Below are positions 18,362 through 26,281 of a stretch of DNA of 64,000 bases, piece after piece; position 1 is the first letter of the stretch; each line of letters opens with the position of its first letter. Both the position numbers and the translations under genes were made by a program. Source of the DNA: Candidatus Binatia bacterium (GTDB lineage Bacteria > Desulfobacterota > Binatia > UBA1149 > CAITLU01); NCBI GenBank assembly GCA_036493895.1, contig DASXOZ010000026.1, positions 1-64,000 of the forward strand, in the 5' to 3' direction. The notes under the pieces are model-generated. The model ran no database searches. It was not told the DNA's origin and was given only the letters and a program-made list of their open reading frames with translations.

Positions 18362-20008
18362 ATGAGCGAGCTCCAGGGCGAAATGGCTGCCGACGGCGCC
18401 GCGCTCGCGGCCGCCGGAGGCGACGCCGGCGCCGCCGCTGCGTCGAGCTCCGCCGGACACGCTTTCCTCGTCGCATCGGGAATCCTGCTGTCGCGCATCG
18501 CAGGACTGGTTCGCCAGCGGGTATTCGCACACTACTTCGGCCAGTCCGACGCCGGCGACGCGTTCAACGCCGCGTTTCGCATCCCCAACTTCCTGCAGAA
18601 CCTGTTCGGCGAAGGAGTGCTGTCGGCTTCGTTCATCCCGGTCTACTCGAAGCTTCTGGCCCGCGGCGACGAGGTCGAGGCGCGACGCGTCGCCGGCGTG
18701 GTTGCCACGCTGCTCGCGCTGGTCACGTCGGTGCTCGTGCTGGCCGGAATGCTGGCCACGCCGGTGCTCGTCGACGTCATTGCGCCCGGGTTCTCCGGCC
18801 CCAAGCGCGAGCTCACCGTGAGGATGGTCCGCATCATCTTCCCAGGCACGGGGCTGCTCGTATTGTCGGCGTGGTGCCTCGGAATCCTCAACAGCCATCG
18901 CCGCTTCTTCCTTTCGTACACGGCGCCGGTGCTGTGGAGCGTCGCGATGATCTTCGCGATGCTGATGTTCGGCGGCTTCGTGCGCACCCAGGATCTGGCG
19001 GTGTTGCTGGCCTGGGCTTCGGTAGGCGGCGCGGCGCTGCAGTTCCTCGTGCAGATCCCGGTCGTGCGCCGCCTCGCGCGCGGAGTGCGGCCTTCGCTGG
19101 ATTTGCGCTCCGCAGCCGCCCGCACGGTGGTGCGCACGTTCGGGCCCGTGTTCGTCGGGCGCGGCGTCGTGCAGATCAGCGGCTACGTCGATTCGGTGCT
19201 CGCGAGCTTTTTGCCGGTCGGATCGGTGACCGCGCTCGCCAATGCGCAGACGCTGTACCTGCTTCCGGTCAGCCTGTTCGGGATGGCAGTTTCGGCGGCG
19301 GAGCTTCCCGCGATGTCGAGCCTCGTCGGAGGCCGCGCGGAAGTCGCAAAAGCGCTCTGCGGCCGCCTCGATGCCGGGCTTTCGCGCGTCGCGTTCTTCA
19401 TCGTTCCCTCGGCAATGGCGTTCCTCGCCGTCGGCGACGTGATCGCGGCGGCGCTGTTCCAGACCGGTCGCTTCTCGGCAGAGGACGCGACGTGGGTCTG
19501 GGGCATCCTTGCGGGATCAGCCGTAGGATTGGTCGCGACGACGCTCGGGCGTCTCTACGCTTCGGCGTTCTACGCGCTGCACGACACGAGAACCCCGCTT
19601 CGCTTCGCGACGCTTCGCGTGCTGCTGACGATCGGGCTCGGCTGGTTCGCCTCCCTGCACCTGCCGTCGATGATCGGGATCGATGCCAAGTGGGGCGTTG
19701 CCATGCTCACGGCGTCAGCCGGCGTCGCCGGATGGGTGGAGTTCGTGCTGCTTCGACGCACGCTGCACCGGCGCATCGGACGAACGGGCATTGCGCCGCT
19801 GCATCTTGCGACGCTCTGGGGCGGTGCGCTCGTCGGTGCCTTGCTCGCGCTGGTCGCGCGGCATCTGGCGCCGCTGGATTCGCATCCGGTGATCCGCGCG
19901 GCGGTCGTGCTTCTGCCTTACGGAGCCGGCTATCTCGGCGTCACTGCCGCAGCCGGAATCGGCGAAGCTCGCTCCCTGTTCGCGCGCATCCTGTCGCGCG
20001 CGCGTTGA
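18362..20008 (+). CDS. murJ: Lipid II flippase MurJ
   Basis: Moves lipid II across the inner membrane for peptidoglycan synthesis, 548 aa with about 14 TM helices. Family hallmarks are the N-terminal GILLSRIAGLVRQRVFAHYFG, then AGDAFNAAFRIPNFLQNLFGEGVLSASFIPVYSK. Arg residues of the central cavity are present in this segment. A 30-residue Ala/Gly-rich cytosolic tail precedes the first helix. It is third in the envelope block after the HtrA protease and the inactive signal-peptidase homologue. Confidence 0.92.
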   Translation: MSELQGEMAADGAALAAAGGDAGAAAASSSAGHAFLVASGILLSRIAGLVRQRVFAHYFGQSDAGDAFNAAFRIPNFLQNLFGEGVLSASFIPVYSKLLARGDEVEARRVAGVVATLLALVTSVLVLAGMLATPVLVDVIAPGFSGPKRELTVRMVRIIFPGTGLLVLSAWCLGILNSHRRFFLSYTAPVLWSVAMIFAMLMFGGFVRTQDLAVLLAWASVGGAALQFLVQIPVVRRLARGVRPSLDLRSAAARTVVRTFGPVFVGRGVVQISGYVDSVLASFLPVGSVTALANAQTLYLLPVSLFGMAVSAAELPAMSSLVGGRAEVAKALCGRLDAGLSRVAFFIVPSAMAFLAVGDVIAAALFQTGRFSAEDATWVWGILAGSAVGLVATTLGRLYASAFYALHDTRTPLRFATLRVLLTIGLGWFASLHLPSMIGIDAKWGVAMLTASAGVAGWVEFVLLRRTLHRRIGRTGIAPLHLATLWGGALVGALLALVARHLAPLDSHPVIRAAVVLLPYGAGYLGVTAAAGIGEARSLFARILSRAR

Positions 20009-20028
20009 AGAGGAATTGAGGACGATCG

Positions 20029-20661
20029 ATGTTCGCCGGGCACTACACCTCAGCCTTCGTCGCCAAATCGGCGTCCCCGCGCACACCACTCTGGATCCTG
20101 CTCGTTGCCGCGCAATTCGTCGATTTCCTGTGGGTATTCGCGATTCTTTCCGGCGTCGAGCAGGCCAGGCTCGACGCGTCGCTCGCTTCGAATCCGCTCG
20201 TTCTCTCCTACATGCCGTGGACTCACAGCCTCGTCGCGAGCCTCGTGTGGTCGGCCGTCGCATTCCTGCTCGCGCGACGCTTGCTCGCGCTTGCGACGGG
20301 CGAATCCGTGCTCGTCGCGGCGGTCGTGCTGTCGCACTGGTTCCTCGACCTCGTCGTGCACCGGCCCGACCTGACGATTGCCGGCGGCGACTACAAGCTC
20401 GGCTTCGCGCTGTGGAATCATCCGATCGCGGCTTGGCTGCTGGAAGTGGCCCTGGTGATCGCGAGCATCGCGATGGCGATGCGTGCGGCTACTTCGGATG
20501 CCTCGCAGCGGCGGCGCTGGCTGTGGCTCGGTGGCGCCCTCGTCGTGCTGCAGACGGCCACGTCGTTCGGGCCGCTGCCGGCGTCGATCACCGCGCTCGG
20601 TGTGTCGACGCTGACGATCTATGTGGCGGTCGCGTACGCGGGATACCGCGTCGAGGCGTGA
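20029..20661 (+). CDS. YdjM/DUF457-like inner-membrane protein
   Basis: 210 aa with five or six TM segments. The conserved polar residues of the metal-dependent-hydrolase-like YdjM/DUF457 family are present: GHYTSAFVAK near the N-terminus, PWTHSL in the second loop and SHWFLDLVVHRPD in the third. These His/Asp residues could bind a metal at the membrane. Substrate unknown. It follows murJ by 20 bases and ends the plus-strand envelope operon. Confidence 0.7.
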   Translation: MFAGHYTSAFVAKSASPRTPLWILLVAAQFVDFLWVFAILSGVEQARLDASLASNPLVLSYMPWTHSLVASLVWSAVAFLLARRLLALATGESVLVAAVVLSHWFLDLVVHRPDLTIAGGDYKLGFALWNHPIAAWLLEVALVIASIAMAMRAATSDASQRRRWLWLGGALVVLQTATSFGPLPASITALGVSTLTIYVAVAYAGYRVEA

Positions 20662-20694
20662 ACGCCGCGCGTCAACCGCGCCGGGCTGCGCCGG

Positions 20695-20937
20695 TCACCG
20701 GGTGAGTCCGGTCATCACGACGGAAGCGACCTCGGCGAACAGCTCCTGCGCGGCCGAGCGAAGGTCCTTGTCCTTCTGCTCGAGCTTGGAGACGAGCTTG
20801 CCGAGCACCGTGAAGTAGAGCTCGAGCTCGTGTTTGCCGACTTCGGGAAGGCGCTCGTTCATCAGCTCGACGAACGTCTCGTGGACGTCGGCGATCTGTT
20901 CGAGAAGAGCTTCCTTGATTTCGTCGCTGTCGCTCAT
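20695..20937 (-). CDS. Small helical protein of unknown function
   Basis: 80 aa, acidic and predicted almost entirely alpha-helical (DEIKEALLEQIADVHETF, then KLVSKLEQKDKDL). Codon use matches real genes in the window. It starts MSDSDEIKE and stands alone between the convergent YdjM gene and the lipoate-ligase-like gene. The heptad-like spacing of Leu/Ile suggests a helical hairpin or dimer. No family recognised. Confidence 0.6.
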   Translation of the reverse strand: MSDSDEIKEALLEQIADVHETFVELMNERLPEVGKHELELYFTVLGKLVSKLEQKDKDLRSAAQELFAEVASVVMTGLTR

Positions 20938-21050
20938 CGCGCTCCTGGGGCCACTCGCCGCGCGTGGCCCGTGACCATATTCGTGACCAATGCCACGCCC
21001 CGCCCCGACTGGCAACGAGGGTTGGAGAAGCCCGGGACCGGCACGCAGGG

Positions 21051-22220
21051 CTATGCCAGGCGCGCGATCAGCTCGTCGAGGTCGCGCAGCCCGAGCACGA
21101 AGCTGCGCGGACGCGCCAGGGCCCTTGCCAGCGCCTTGCGGATGTTCGCGGGCCGCAGCGGCTCGTCTTCGCACTCGCACGCGATGTCGTCGATCGTGTG
21201 GAACGGTGCGATCAAGTCGCCGGTGATCGCCAGGCCGGTGATGCGGTCGCCCCGCCTGCCGGCCGAGCACTCCACCATTCCGAGCATCGAGACCGTCGCC
21301 GCGGTGGCGGCGCCGTCGGGGGCCGGTCCGATTTCGCGCACGAATGCGGCCGCCGCTTCCGCGCTGGCCATCGTCACGTCGGCAGGTCCGTTCGAATTCC
21401 ACTCGCCGACCGGGCGCGCCTCGCAGCCGAACGTCGATGCCGAAAGTGTCACGAGGCGCCGCGCCCATTCCTCGTTGCTGCGCCGCGCGACGTTGTGCTG
21501 CTCGAGTGACGTCGCGCCCGCGAGCGCAGCGCGATCCGTTCCGGCCACCGCGTCCGGATCCGAGCGGTCGAGTAGCGCGGCAAGACCGGCGAACGAAGGC
21601 TCCTCTGCAACGTGCATTTCGACGACGCAGGTGCCGTCCCGCGACACGGTGAACGACGCGTGCGCGATCGCCCGTCCCGCCATCGTCACCAGGTCGCGCC
21701 CCGGATAGACGACGTCGAGTCCGTCGGCGCGCAGCAGCGCCAGAAGGGGCCTCAGCGCGCGATTGAGCACCTGCTCGGGCTTCAGTGAGGCCGCGCCGGG
21801 GTCCAGCCAGTCGACGACGGGAACCACCAGCGTGATGCAGACGACAGCGGGACCGACCGGAACGATGCGACCGCCGCAGAGGCGCCGTGAAACACCGTCG
21901 TCGCCCGCAGCAGTACCCGTTCCAGCGGAGGCGAAGCCCGAGGCGGAGCCGGATGTGGAGCCCGAGGCGGAGCCGGAGGCGGAGCCGGACGTGGAGCCCG
22001 AGGCGGAGCCGGATATGGAGGAAGCACCGCCGGCCGCGCCGACCCGGTGAAACCGTCCGAACGAAAGCCCTTCGGTTTGGCGGCGCCAGACGCGCATGCG
22101 CGCAACCTGCTCGTCGGCGACGCGCAGCATCGCAAGAGCGTCGCGCGCGAACGTGGTTGCCGCGTCTTCGCCCTCGGCGAACTCGACCTCGACCAGCCGC
22201 ACCGCACGAGTAGCCGCCAT
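21051..22220 (-). CDS. Lipoate-protein ligase A-like protein with degenerate active site
   Basis: 389 aa with BPL/LplA-type fold features. SRRLCGGRIVPVGPAVVCITLVV aligns with the RRxSGGGxVxHD segment, and YPGRDLVTMAGRAIAHAS aligns with NDIxxxGRKIxGSA. In LplA the Lys of the second motif contacts lipoyl-AMP. Here that position is Ala184. The C-terminal 60 residues resemble the LplA accessory domain. Residues 62-106 are a Ser/Gly/Ala low-complexity insertion encoded by a 24-bp repeat. It may be an inactive paralogue or use another substrate. ATG 22220 was chosen. Longer reads are translated noise. Confidence 0.55.
   Translation of the reverse strand: MAATRAVRLVEVEFAEGEDAATTFARDALAMLRVADEQVARMRVWRRQTEGLSFGRFHRVGAAGGASSISGSASGSTSGSASGSASGSTSGSASGFASAGTGTAAGDDGVSRRLCGGRIVPVGPAVVCITLVVPVVDWLDPGAASLKPEQVLNRALRPLLALLRADGLDVVYPGRDLVTMAGRAIAHASFTVSRDGTCVVEMHVAEEPSFAGLAALLDRSDPDAVAGTDRAALAGATSLEQHNVARRSNEEWARRLVTLSASTFGCEARPVGEWNSNGPADVTMASAEAAAAFVREIGPAPDGAATAATVSMLGMVECSAGRRGDRITGLAITGDLIAPFHTIDDIACECEDEPLRPANIRKALARALARPRSFVLGLRDLDELIARLA
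21937..22020. repeat. 24/36-bp minisatellite inside the lipoate-ligase-like gene
   Basis: Units CCCGAGGCGGAGCCGGAYRTGGAG at 21937-21960, 21961-21996 (expanded by 12 bases) and 21997-22020, built from a GAGCCG/GAGGCG hexamer. Lengths are multiples of three, so the frame is kept. It encodes an (S/G/A/T)-rich loop. Confidence 0.8.
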
Positions 22221-22269
22221 CGGCGGGGGACCGTTGCGCGAACCTGTCAAAATGCCAAGCTGAATCGCG

Positions 22270-23979
22270 ATGATGCAGCTTTGGAAATGGATCGTGCGCA
22301 TCGCGACGCTGGCCAGCATCGCGTGGGCGGCCTGGTACTGGGTGCACGGCCCGACCATCGAGCAGGGCAGCTACCTCGTGCTCGACCTATCCGGCAGCTT
22401 CTCGGAGGCGCGGCCGAACGGCCTGGTCGGGCGTCTCTTTCATCAGGGACATTCGCTCGGTGAAGTGACCGAGGCGCTGCGCAAGGTGCGCCACGACGGC
22501 CGCATCGCCGGCGTCGTCGCCCGCACGGGCAAGCTCGACTGCGGCTGGGCCCAGGCCGAAGAGATTCGTTCGGCGCTTGCCGAGGTCAAGGCGGCCGGCA
22601 AGCGCGTCGTCGCCGAGCTGGACGTCGAGCTGGCTCCCGCATCGAAGGAGATTTTCGTCGCATCGGCCGCCGACACCGTCTACGTGACGCCGGCCGCCGC
22701 ACCCCTGTTGATCGGCCTTTCGGCCCACTCGGTGTTCCTCGGCGGCCTGTGGCCGAAAATCGACGTCGCGATGCAGGTCGAGCAGGTCGGAGAATACAAG
22801 AGCGCCGGCGACGAGCTCGCGCGCGAGTCGATGTCGCCGGCCCAGCGCGAGATGCTCGACGCGATTCTCGACGACGTGAGCGCGCGCTTCGTGCGCACCG
22901 TCTCGTCTGCGCGCAACATCGCTGCAGCCGACCTGCAGAAGGCGATCGACCGCGGCGTTTCACGACCGCGCCAGCTCGTCGAGACCGGCGTCGCCAACGG
23001 CGTGCGCAGCCACCAGGAAGTGCTCGTCGAGCTCGGCGGCAAAAACGCAGCACCGACGGTCGACGAGCAGGTGTACTCGAGGGTGCGCGCAGCTTCGCTC
23101 GGGATCGACGACGGTCCCGTCGTCGCGATCGTTCATGCCGTCGGAACGGTGCAGACCGGCAAGAGCCCGCCCGGTGGCGGAAGTTTCGGCTCCGATTCGA
23201 TCGCGGCTGCACTTGCGGAAGCCGCCGGAGACAAGGGCGTCAGCGCGATCGTGCTGCGCGTCGCATCGCCCGGAGGATCGCCGGCCGCGTCCGACGAGAT
23301 CTGGCTGGCGATTCGCGAAGCCGCAAAGAAAAAGCCCGTCGTCGCTTCGCTCGGCGATGTCGCTGCGTCGGGAGGCTACTACCTCGCGTCGGCGGCCGAC
23401 CGCATCGTCGCGGCTCCCGGCACGCTCACCGGCTCGATCGGCGTCGTCTTCTTCAAGCCGGACGTCAGCGCCCTGCTCAGTCGCATCGGCGTGCACACCG
23501 CGACGCTGCAGCGCGGCCGCTTTTCGAGCATGTTCGACCTCGACCGCAGCCTCGACGCCGAAGAGCTGTCGATGGTGCGCAGCCAGATCGCCGACGTCTA
23601 TCAGCTTTTCCTCGAGCGCGTCGCGACCGGCCGCAAGAAGAAGGTGGAGGAGATCGACCGCATCGGCGCCGGCAGGGTCTGGACCGGCCAGCAGGCGTTC
23701 GAAAGAGGACTCGTCGACGAGGTCGGCACCATGGAGGACGCGGTGCGGGCAGCCGCCAACGCGGCCGGGATCCACGACATCGACAAGGTGCAGCTCGTGC
23801 ACTACCCGAAGGGCGACACCCTGGTCGAGCAGATGGCCGAGCTCGGCGCCGGCGCCTCCGCAGCGATGGCTCCGCCGCTGGTCACGCGAATCCAGGCCCT
23901 GCTCGGCGACAGCGCCTCGCTGCTTACGCTGGAGCCCGGCGTCGCAGTCGTGGCAGACTCGGTGCCGATGATCGACTAG
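22270..23979 (+). CDS. sppA: Signal peptide peptidase SppA, long (67K) type
   Basis: Membrane-anchored serine protease that degrades cleaved signal peptides, 569 aa. One N-terminal TM helix (residues 7-24) is followed by two tandem ClpP-like domains, as in E. coli SppA. The catalytic Lys177 is in the first domain (GEYKSAGDE) and the Ser367 nucleophile in the second (AASGGYYLAS). The start uses ATGATG 49 bases from the divergent lipoate-ligase-like gene. Downstream lies repeat locus 2. Confidence 0.9.
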   Translation: MMQLWKWIVRIATLASIAWAAWYWVHGPTIEQGSYLVLDLSGSFSEARPNGLVGRLFHQGHSLGEVTEALRKVRHDGRIAGVVARTGKLDCGWAQAEEIRSALAEVKAAGKRVVAELDVELAPASKEIFVASAADTVYVTPAAAPLLIGLSAHSVFLGGLWPKIDVAMQVEQVGEYKSAGDELARESMSPAQREMLDAILDDVSARFVRTVSSARNIAAADLQKAIDRGVSRPRQLVETGVANGVRSHQEVLVELGGKNAAPTVDEQVYSRVRAASLGIDDGPVVAIVHAVGTVQTGKSPPGGGSFGSDSIAAALAEAAGDKGVSAIVLRVASPGGSPAASDEIWLAIREAAKKKPVVASLGDVAASGGYYLASAADRIVAAPGTLTGSIGVVFFKPDVSALLSRIGVHTATLQRGRFSSMFDLDRSLDAEELSMVRSQIADVYQLFLERVATGRKKKVEEIDRIGAGRVWTGQQAFERGLVDEVGTMEDAVRAAANAAGIHDIDKVQLVHYPKGDTLVEQMAELGAGASAAMAPPLVTRIQALLGDSASLLTLEPGVAVVADSVPMID

Positions 23980-23981
23980 GA

Positions 23982-24062
23982 TGGAATGGGGTCAGTCCCC
24001 ATTCCACCGCTGTCATGGGGACTGCCCCCATAACATTACAGGAATGGGGACAAACCCCATGA
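23982..24062. repeat. REP-like palindromic repeat, locus 2 (GGGGTCAGTCCCC core)
   Basis: First hairpin: 10-bp arms 23982-23991 and 23997-24006 (TGGAATGGGG ... CCCCATTCCA). The second, looser palindrome has ends TCATGGGG (24013-24020) and CCCCATGA (24055-24062), with GGGGACTGCCCCC and GGGGACAAACCCC inside. It fills the gap between sppA and pepP, and its last bases run into the pepP Shine-Dalgarno. Confidence 0.8.
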
Positions 24063-24072
24063 GGGAATGACG

Positions 24073-25398
24073 ATGACTCTTCATGGACCGGCACCATCTG
24101 CCTTCGCCGAGCGGCGCGCCGCCGTGCGCGCCGCATTGAAGGGTGCCGTGCTCTTCCTTCCCGAGACGCCGGAGGCGGTCTACGCCAACGACGTCCACTA
24201 CAGCTACCGCCCCGACACCAACGCGCGCTACCTCAGCGGCTTCGAGGAGCCTTGCGCTCTGATCCTGACGAGCCACGGCAAGGAAGACGACGGCTTCACG
24301 ATGTGCGTGCGCCCGCGCGACGACAAGTCGGAGACGTGGACCGGCCGCCGCGCCGGCCTCGAAGGCGCGAGAGAGACTTACGGGGCCGACCACGCCGTGA
24401 CGCTCGACGAGGCTTTCGACGTCCTGCTGCAGCACCTTCGCCGCGCCGACCGCCTCTACTACGCGCACAGTCGCGATCCCCTCGTGAACCAGCGCATCCT
24501 CGACCTCGTGCACGAAGCCAACTCCGAAAGGCCGCGCCGCGGCGGCGATCCGCTCGTCGTCAGCGAAGCGGCGCCGCTGCTGGCGGATTTCCGGCTGCGC
24601 AAGCGGCCCGAGGAGATCGACCGGCTTCGCGAAGCGGCGCGCGTCAGCGCGGCGGCGCACACGCGGCTGATGGAGACGATCCGTCCCGGCCAGAACGAGT
24701 ACCAGGCCCAGGCCCTGCTCGAGTTCGAGTTTCGCAACGGCGGCTGCACGGGTCCGGCCTACGGCAGCATCTGCGCCGGCGGCGCCGGCGCCACGGTGCT
24801 GCACTACACGACCAACGACCGCGAGCTGGTCGACGGCGAGCTGATGCTCGTCGATGCGGCGGGCGAGTACGGCGGATACTGCGCCGACATCACGCGGACC
24901 TTCCCGGTCGGTCGCAAGTTCACGAGCGGCCAGGCGGCGCTCTACGACATCGTGCTGGCTTCACAGAAAGCGGCGATCGAGGCCGTACGGCCCGGAGTGC
25001 GCATCGACGAAGTGCACCGCATCGCGATTCGCGAGCTGGTCGAAGGAATGCTCGGGCTCGAGCTGCTGACCGGCACCGTCGACGAATGCATGGAGCGCAA
25101 CGCGTATGCGCTCTACTACATGCACAACACGAGCCACTGGCTCGGCATGGACGTTCACGACGCGGGGAGCTACCGCGTGGGCGGCGACTCGCGCGTGCTC
25201 GAGCCGGGCATGGTGCTGACGGTGGAGCCCGGCATCTACCTGCGCACCGACGCGCCGGTGGACGAAAAGCTGCGCGGCATCGGCATCCGCATCGAGGACG
25301 ACGTGCTCGTCACCGAATCCGGCCGCGAAGTGCTGACCGACGATGTCCCCAAGGACCGCCGCGAGCTGGAAAAGCTGAGAAAGCGCGCGCTCGGCTGA
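24073..25398 (+). CDS. pepP: Xaa-Pro aminopeptidase (aminopeptidase P, M24B)
   Basis: Dimetal peptidase that removes N-terminal residues preceding proline, 441 aa. The N-terminal AMP_N domain (RPDTNARYLSGF) precedes a pita-bread catalytic domain. Its metal ligands are in LVDAAGEYGGYCADITRTF (two Asp), HNTSHWLGMDVHD (His), VEPGIYL (Glu) and GIRIEDDV (Glu). ATG 24073 is preferred over ATG 24067 because GAGGGA (24061-24066) is six bases before it. The gene is followed by a good intrinsic terminator. Confidence 0.9.
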   Translation: MTLHGPAPSAFAERRAAVRAALKGAVLFLPETPEAVYANDVHYSYRPDTNARYLSGFEEPCALILTSHGKEDDGFTMCVRPRDDKSETWTGRRAGLEGARETYGADHAVTLDEAFDVLLQHLRRADRLYYAHSRDPLVNQRILDLVHEANSERPRRGGDPLVVSEAAPLLADFRLRKRPEEIDRLREAARVSAAAHTRLMETIRPGQNEYQAQALLEFEFRNGGCTGPAYGSICAGGAGATVLHYTTNDRELVDGELMLVDAAGEYGGYCADITRTFPVGRKFTSGQAALYDIVLASQKAAIEAVRPGVRIDEVHRIAIRELVEGMLGLELLTGTVDECMERNAYALYYMHNTSHWLGMDVHDAGSYRVGGDSRVLEPGMVLTVEPGIYLRTDAPVDEKLRGIGIRIEDDVLVTESGREVLTDDVPKDRRELEKLRKRALG

Positions 25399-25403
25399 AA
25401 CCC

Positions 25404-25429
25404 GTACACGTATCCGTGTACAGATTTTT
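25404..25429 (+). terminator. Rho-independent terminator of pepP
   Basis: Perfect 7-bp stem GTACACG (25404-25410) and CGTGTAC (25415-25421), loop TATC, then AGA and five T (25425-25429). The last T is also the final base of the convergent cytochrome gene's stop codon (complement of 25429-25431), so the two 3' ends abut. Confidence 0.85.
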
Positions 25430-25722
25430 CAGCCGCCGGCGTTGCGGCTGAGATACCGCAGGATGCGCTGCCGCTCGGGTCCGGACGGCGGAACCCGGCC
25501 CACTTCGCGGAACTTCTGGTCCATGCGGTCGACCTGCAGCTTCCACATCGTCGATGTCATCGAGTGCGGCTGGTACGGGGCATGGCAGCTGCCGCACTGG
25601 GCCGCATAGAGCTGCGCGTCGGCGCTTCCCTCTTCGGGCAACGGGCGCGAGCAGGCAGCGGCGCCGATACCGAGCGCGGCCGCCAGGGCAGCGCCGACTG
25701 CAACGCGGCGCCGGCGCGTCAT
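25429..25722 (-). CDS. Small c-type cytochrome-like lipoprotein
   Basis: 97 aa. A basic N-terminus and hydrophobic stretch end in AAAC (Cys24), a weak lipobox. A single heme-binding CGSCH at residues 43-47 follows, with Met residues downstream that could be the sixth ligand. Probably a periplasmic or membrane-anchored electron carrier or heme-sensing protein. It overlaps the PTPS stop by four bases (ATGA) and shares its last base with the pepP terminator. Confidence 0.7.
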   Translation of the reverse strand: MTRRRRVAVGAALAAALGIGAAACSRPLPEEGSADAQLYAAQCGSCHAPYQPHSMTSTMWKLQVDRMDQKFREVGRVPPSGPERQRILRYLSRNAGG

Positions 25723-26258
25723 CGTGACCCTGGCGACGCTGGCGACACTGGCGACACCGGCGACACCGGCGACAACTCGATGCGGAAGCGCGCTTCCTGG
25801 TTCGGCGCCTCGGCCACGCCCACCTCGAGCACGGTGACGCCGCGCTTTTCGAGGATCGGCAGCGCAGTCCTCATGCGCTCGCCGAGCCAGGCCGCCAGCT
25901 CTTCGGCCGACGAATGGCGGATGTCGAGCAGCACGCAGTCGGCAAGCGGAAACGAAAACGTCGTGCCGTCCTCGCAGGCCACCGAAACCTGCCCGCCGTC
26001 GGTACGGATCACGAGCACGTCCGACAGCATCGGCACGATTACTCGCTCGTTCAGCTCTTCGCAGACCGTGCGTGCCGCGCGCTTGATGTCGCCGAAATCG
26101 ACGACGTAGCCGTCGTCTCCGACCGGCCCCTCGACGCGAACCGACACGCGGTAGTTGTGCCCGTGCAGCCGCTCGCGAAACCCCGGGTACGCGATGAAAT
26201 GCGCAGCGTTGAACTTGAAGGAATCCTTGCTGACGTAGACTTCGTAACTCGAGGTCAT
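25719..26258 (-). CDS. 6-pyruvoyl-tetrahydropterin synthase/QueD-like protein
   Basis: T-fold enzyme, 179 aa. Zinc ligands are visible: His20 in FNAAHF and His32/His34 in LHGHNY. The nucleophilic Cys normally four residues before HGH (CxxxHGH) is Arg28, so the chemistry may differ from canonical QueD/PTPS. The C-terminus SPVSPVSPVSPASPGSR is encoded by five 9-bp repeats at 25732-25776. It lies between dus and a cytochrome gene. folE and queE lie elsewhere in the window, so a pterin or 7-deazaguanine role is likely. Confidence 0.7.
   Translation of the reverse strand: MTSSYEVYVSKDSFKFNAAHFIAYPGFRERLHGHNYRVSVRVEGPVGDDGYVVDFGDIKRAARTVCEELNERVIVPMLSDVLVIRTDGGQVSVACEDGTTFSFPLADCVLLDIRHSSAEELAAWLGERMRTALPILEKRGVTVLEVGVAEAPNQEARFRIELSPVSPVSPVSPASPGSR
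25732..25776. repeat. Five 9-bp tandem units (GGCGACACC)
   Basis: GGCGACGCT, GGCGACACT, GGCGACACC twice and GGCGACAAC in direct succession, in frame with the 3' end of the PTPS-like gene. They produce an SPV repeat tail. Confidence 0.85.
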
Positions 26259-26281
26259 CGAGGAAAGCTCCGCAGCAGGGA

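Noticed and set aside
21926..22022. Glu/Pro-rich (PEAEPDVE) repeat frame on the plus strand
   Set aside because: It is the complement of the Ser/Gly minisatellite in the lipoate-ligase-like gene. No start signal or continuing domain.
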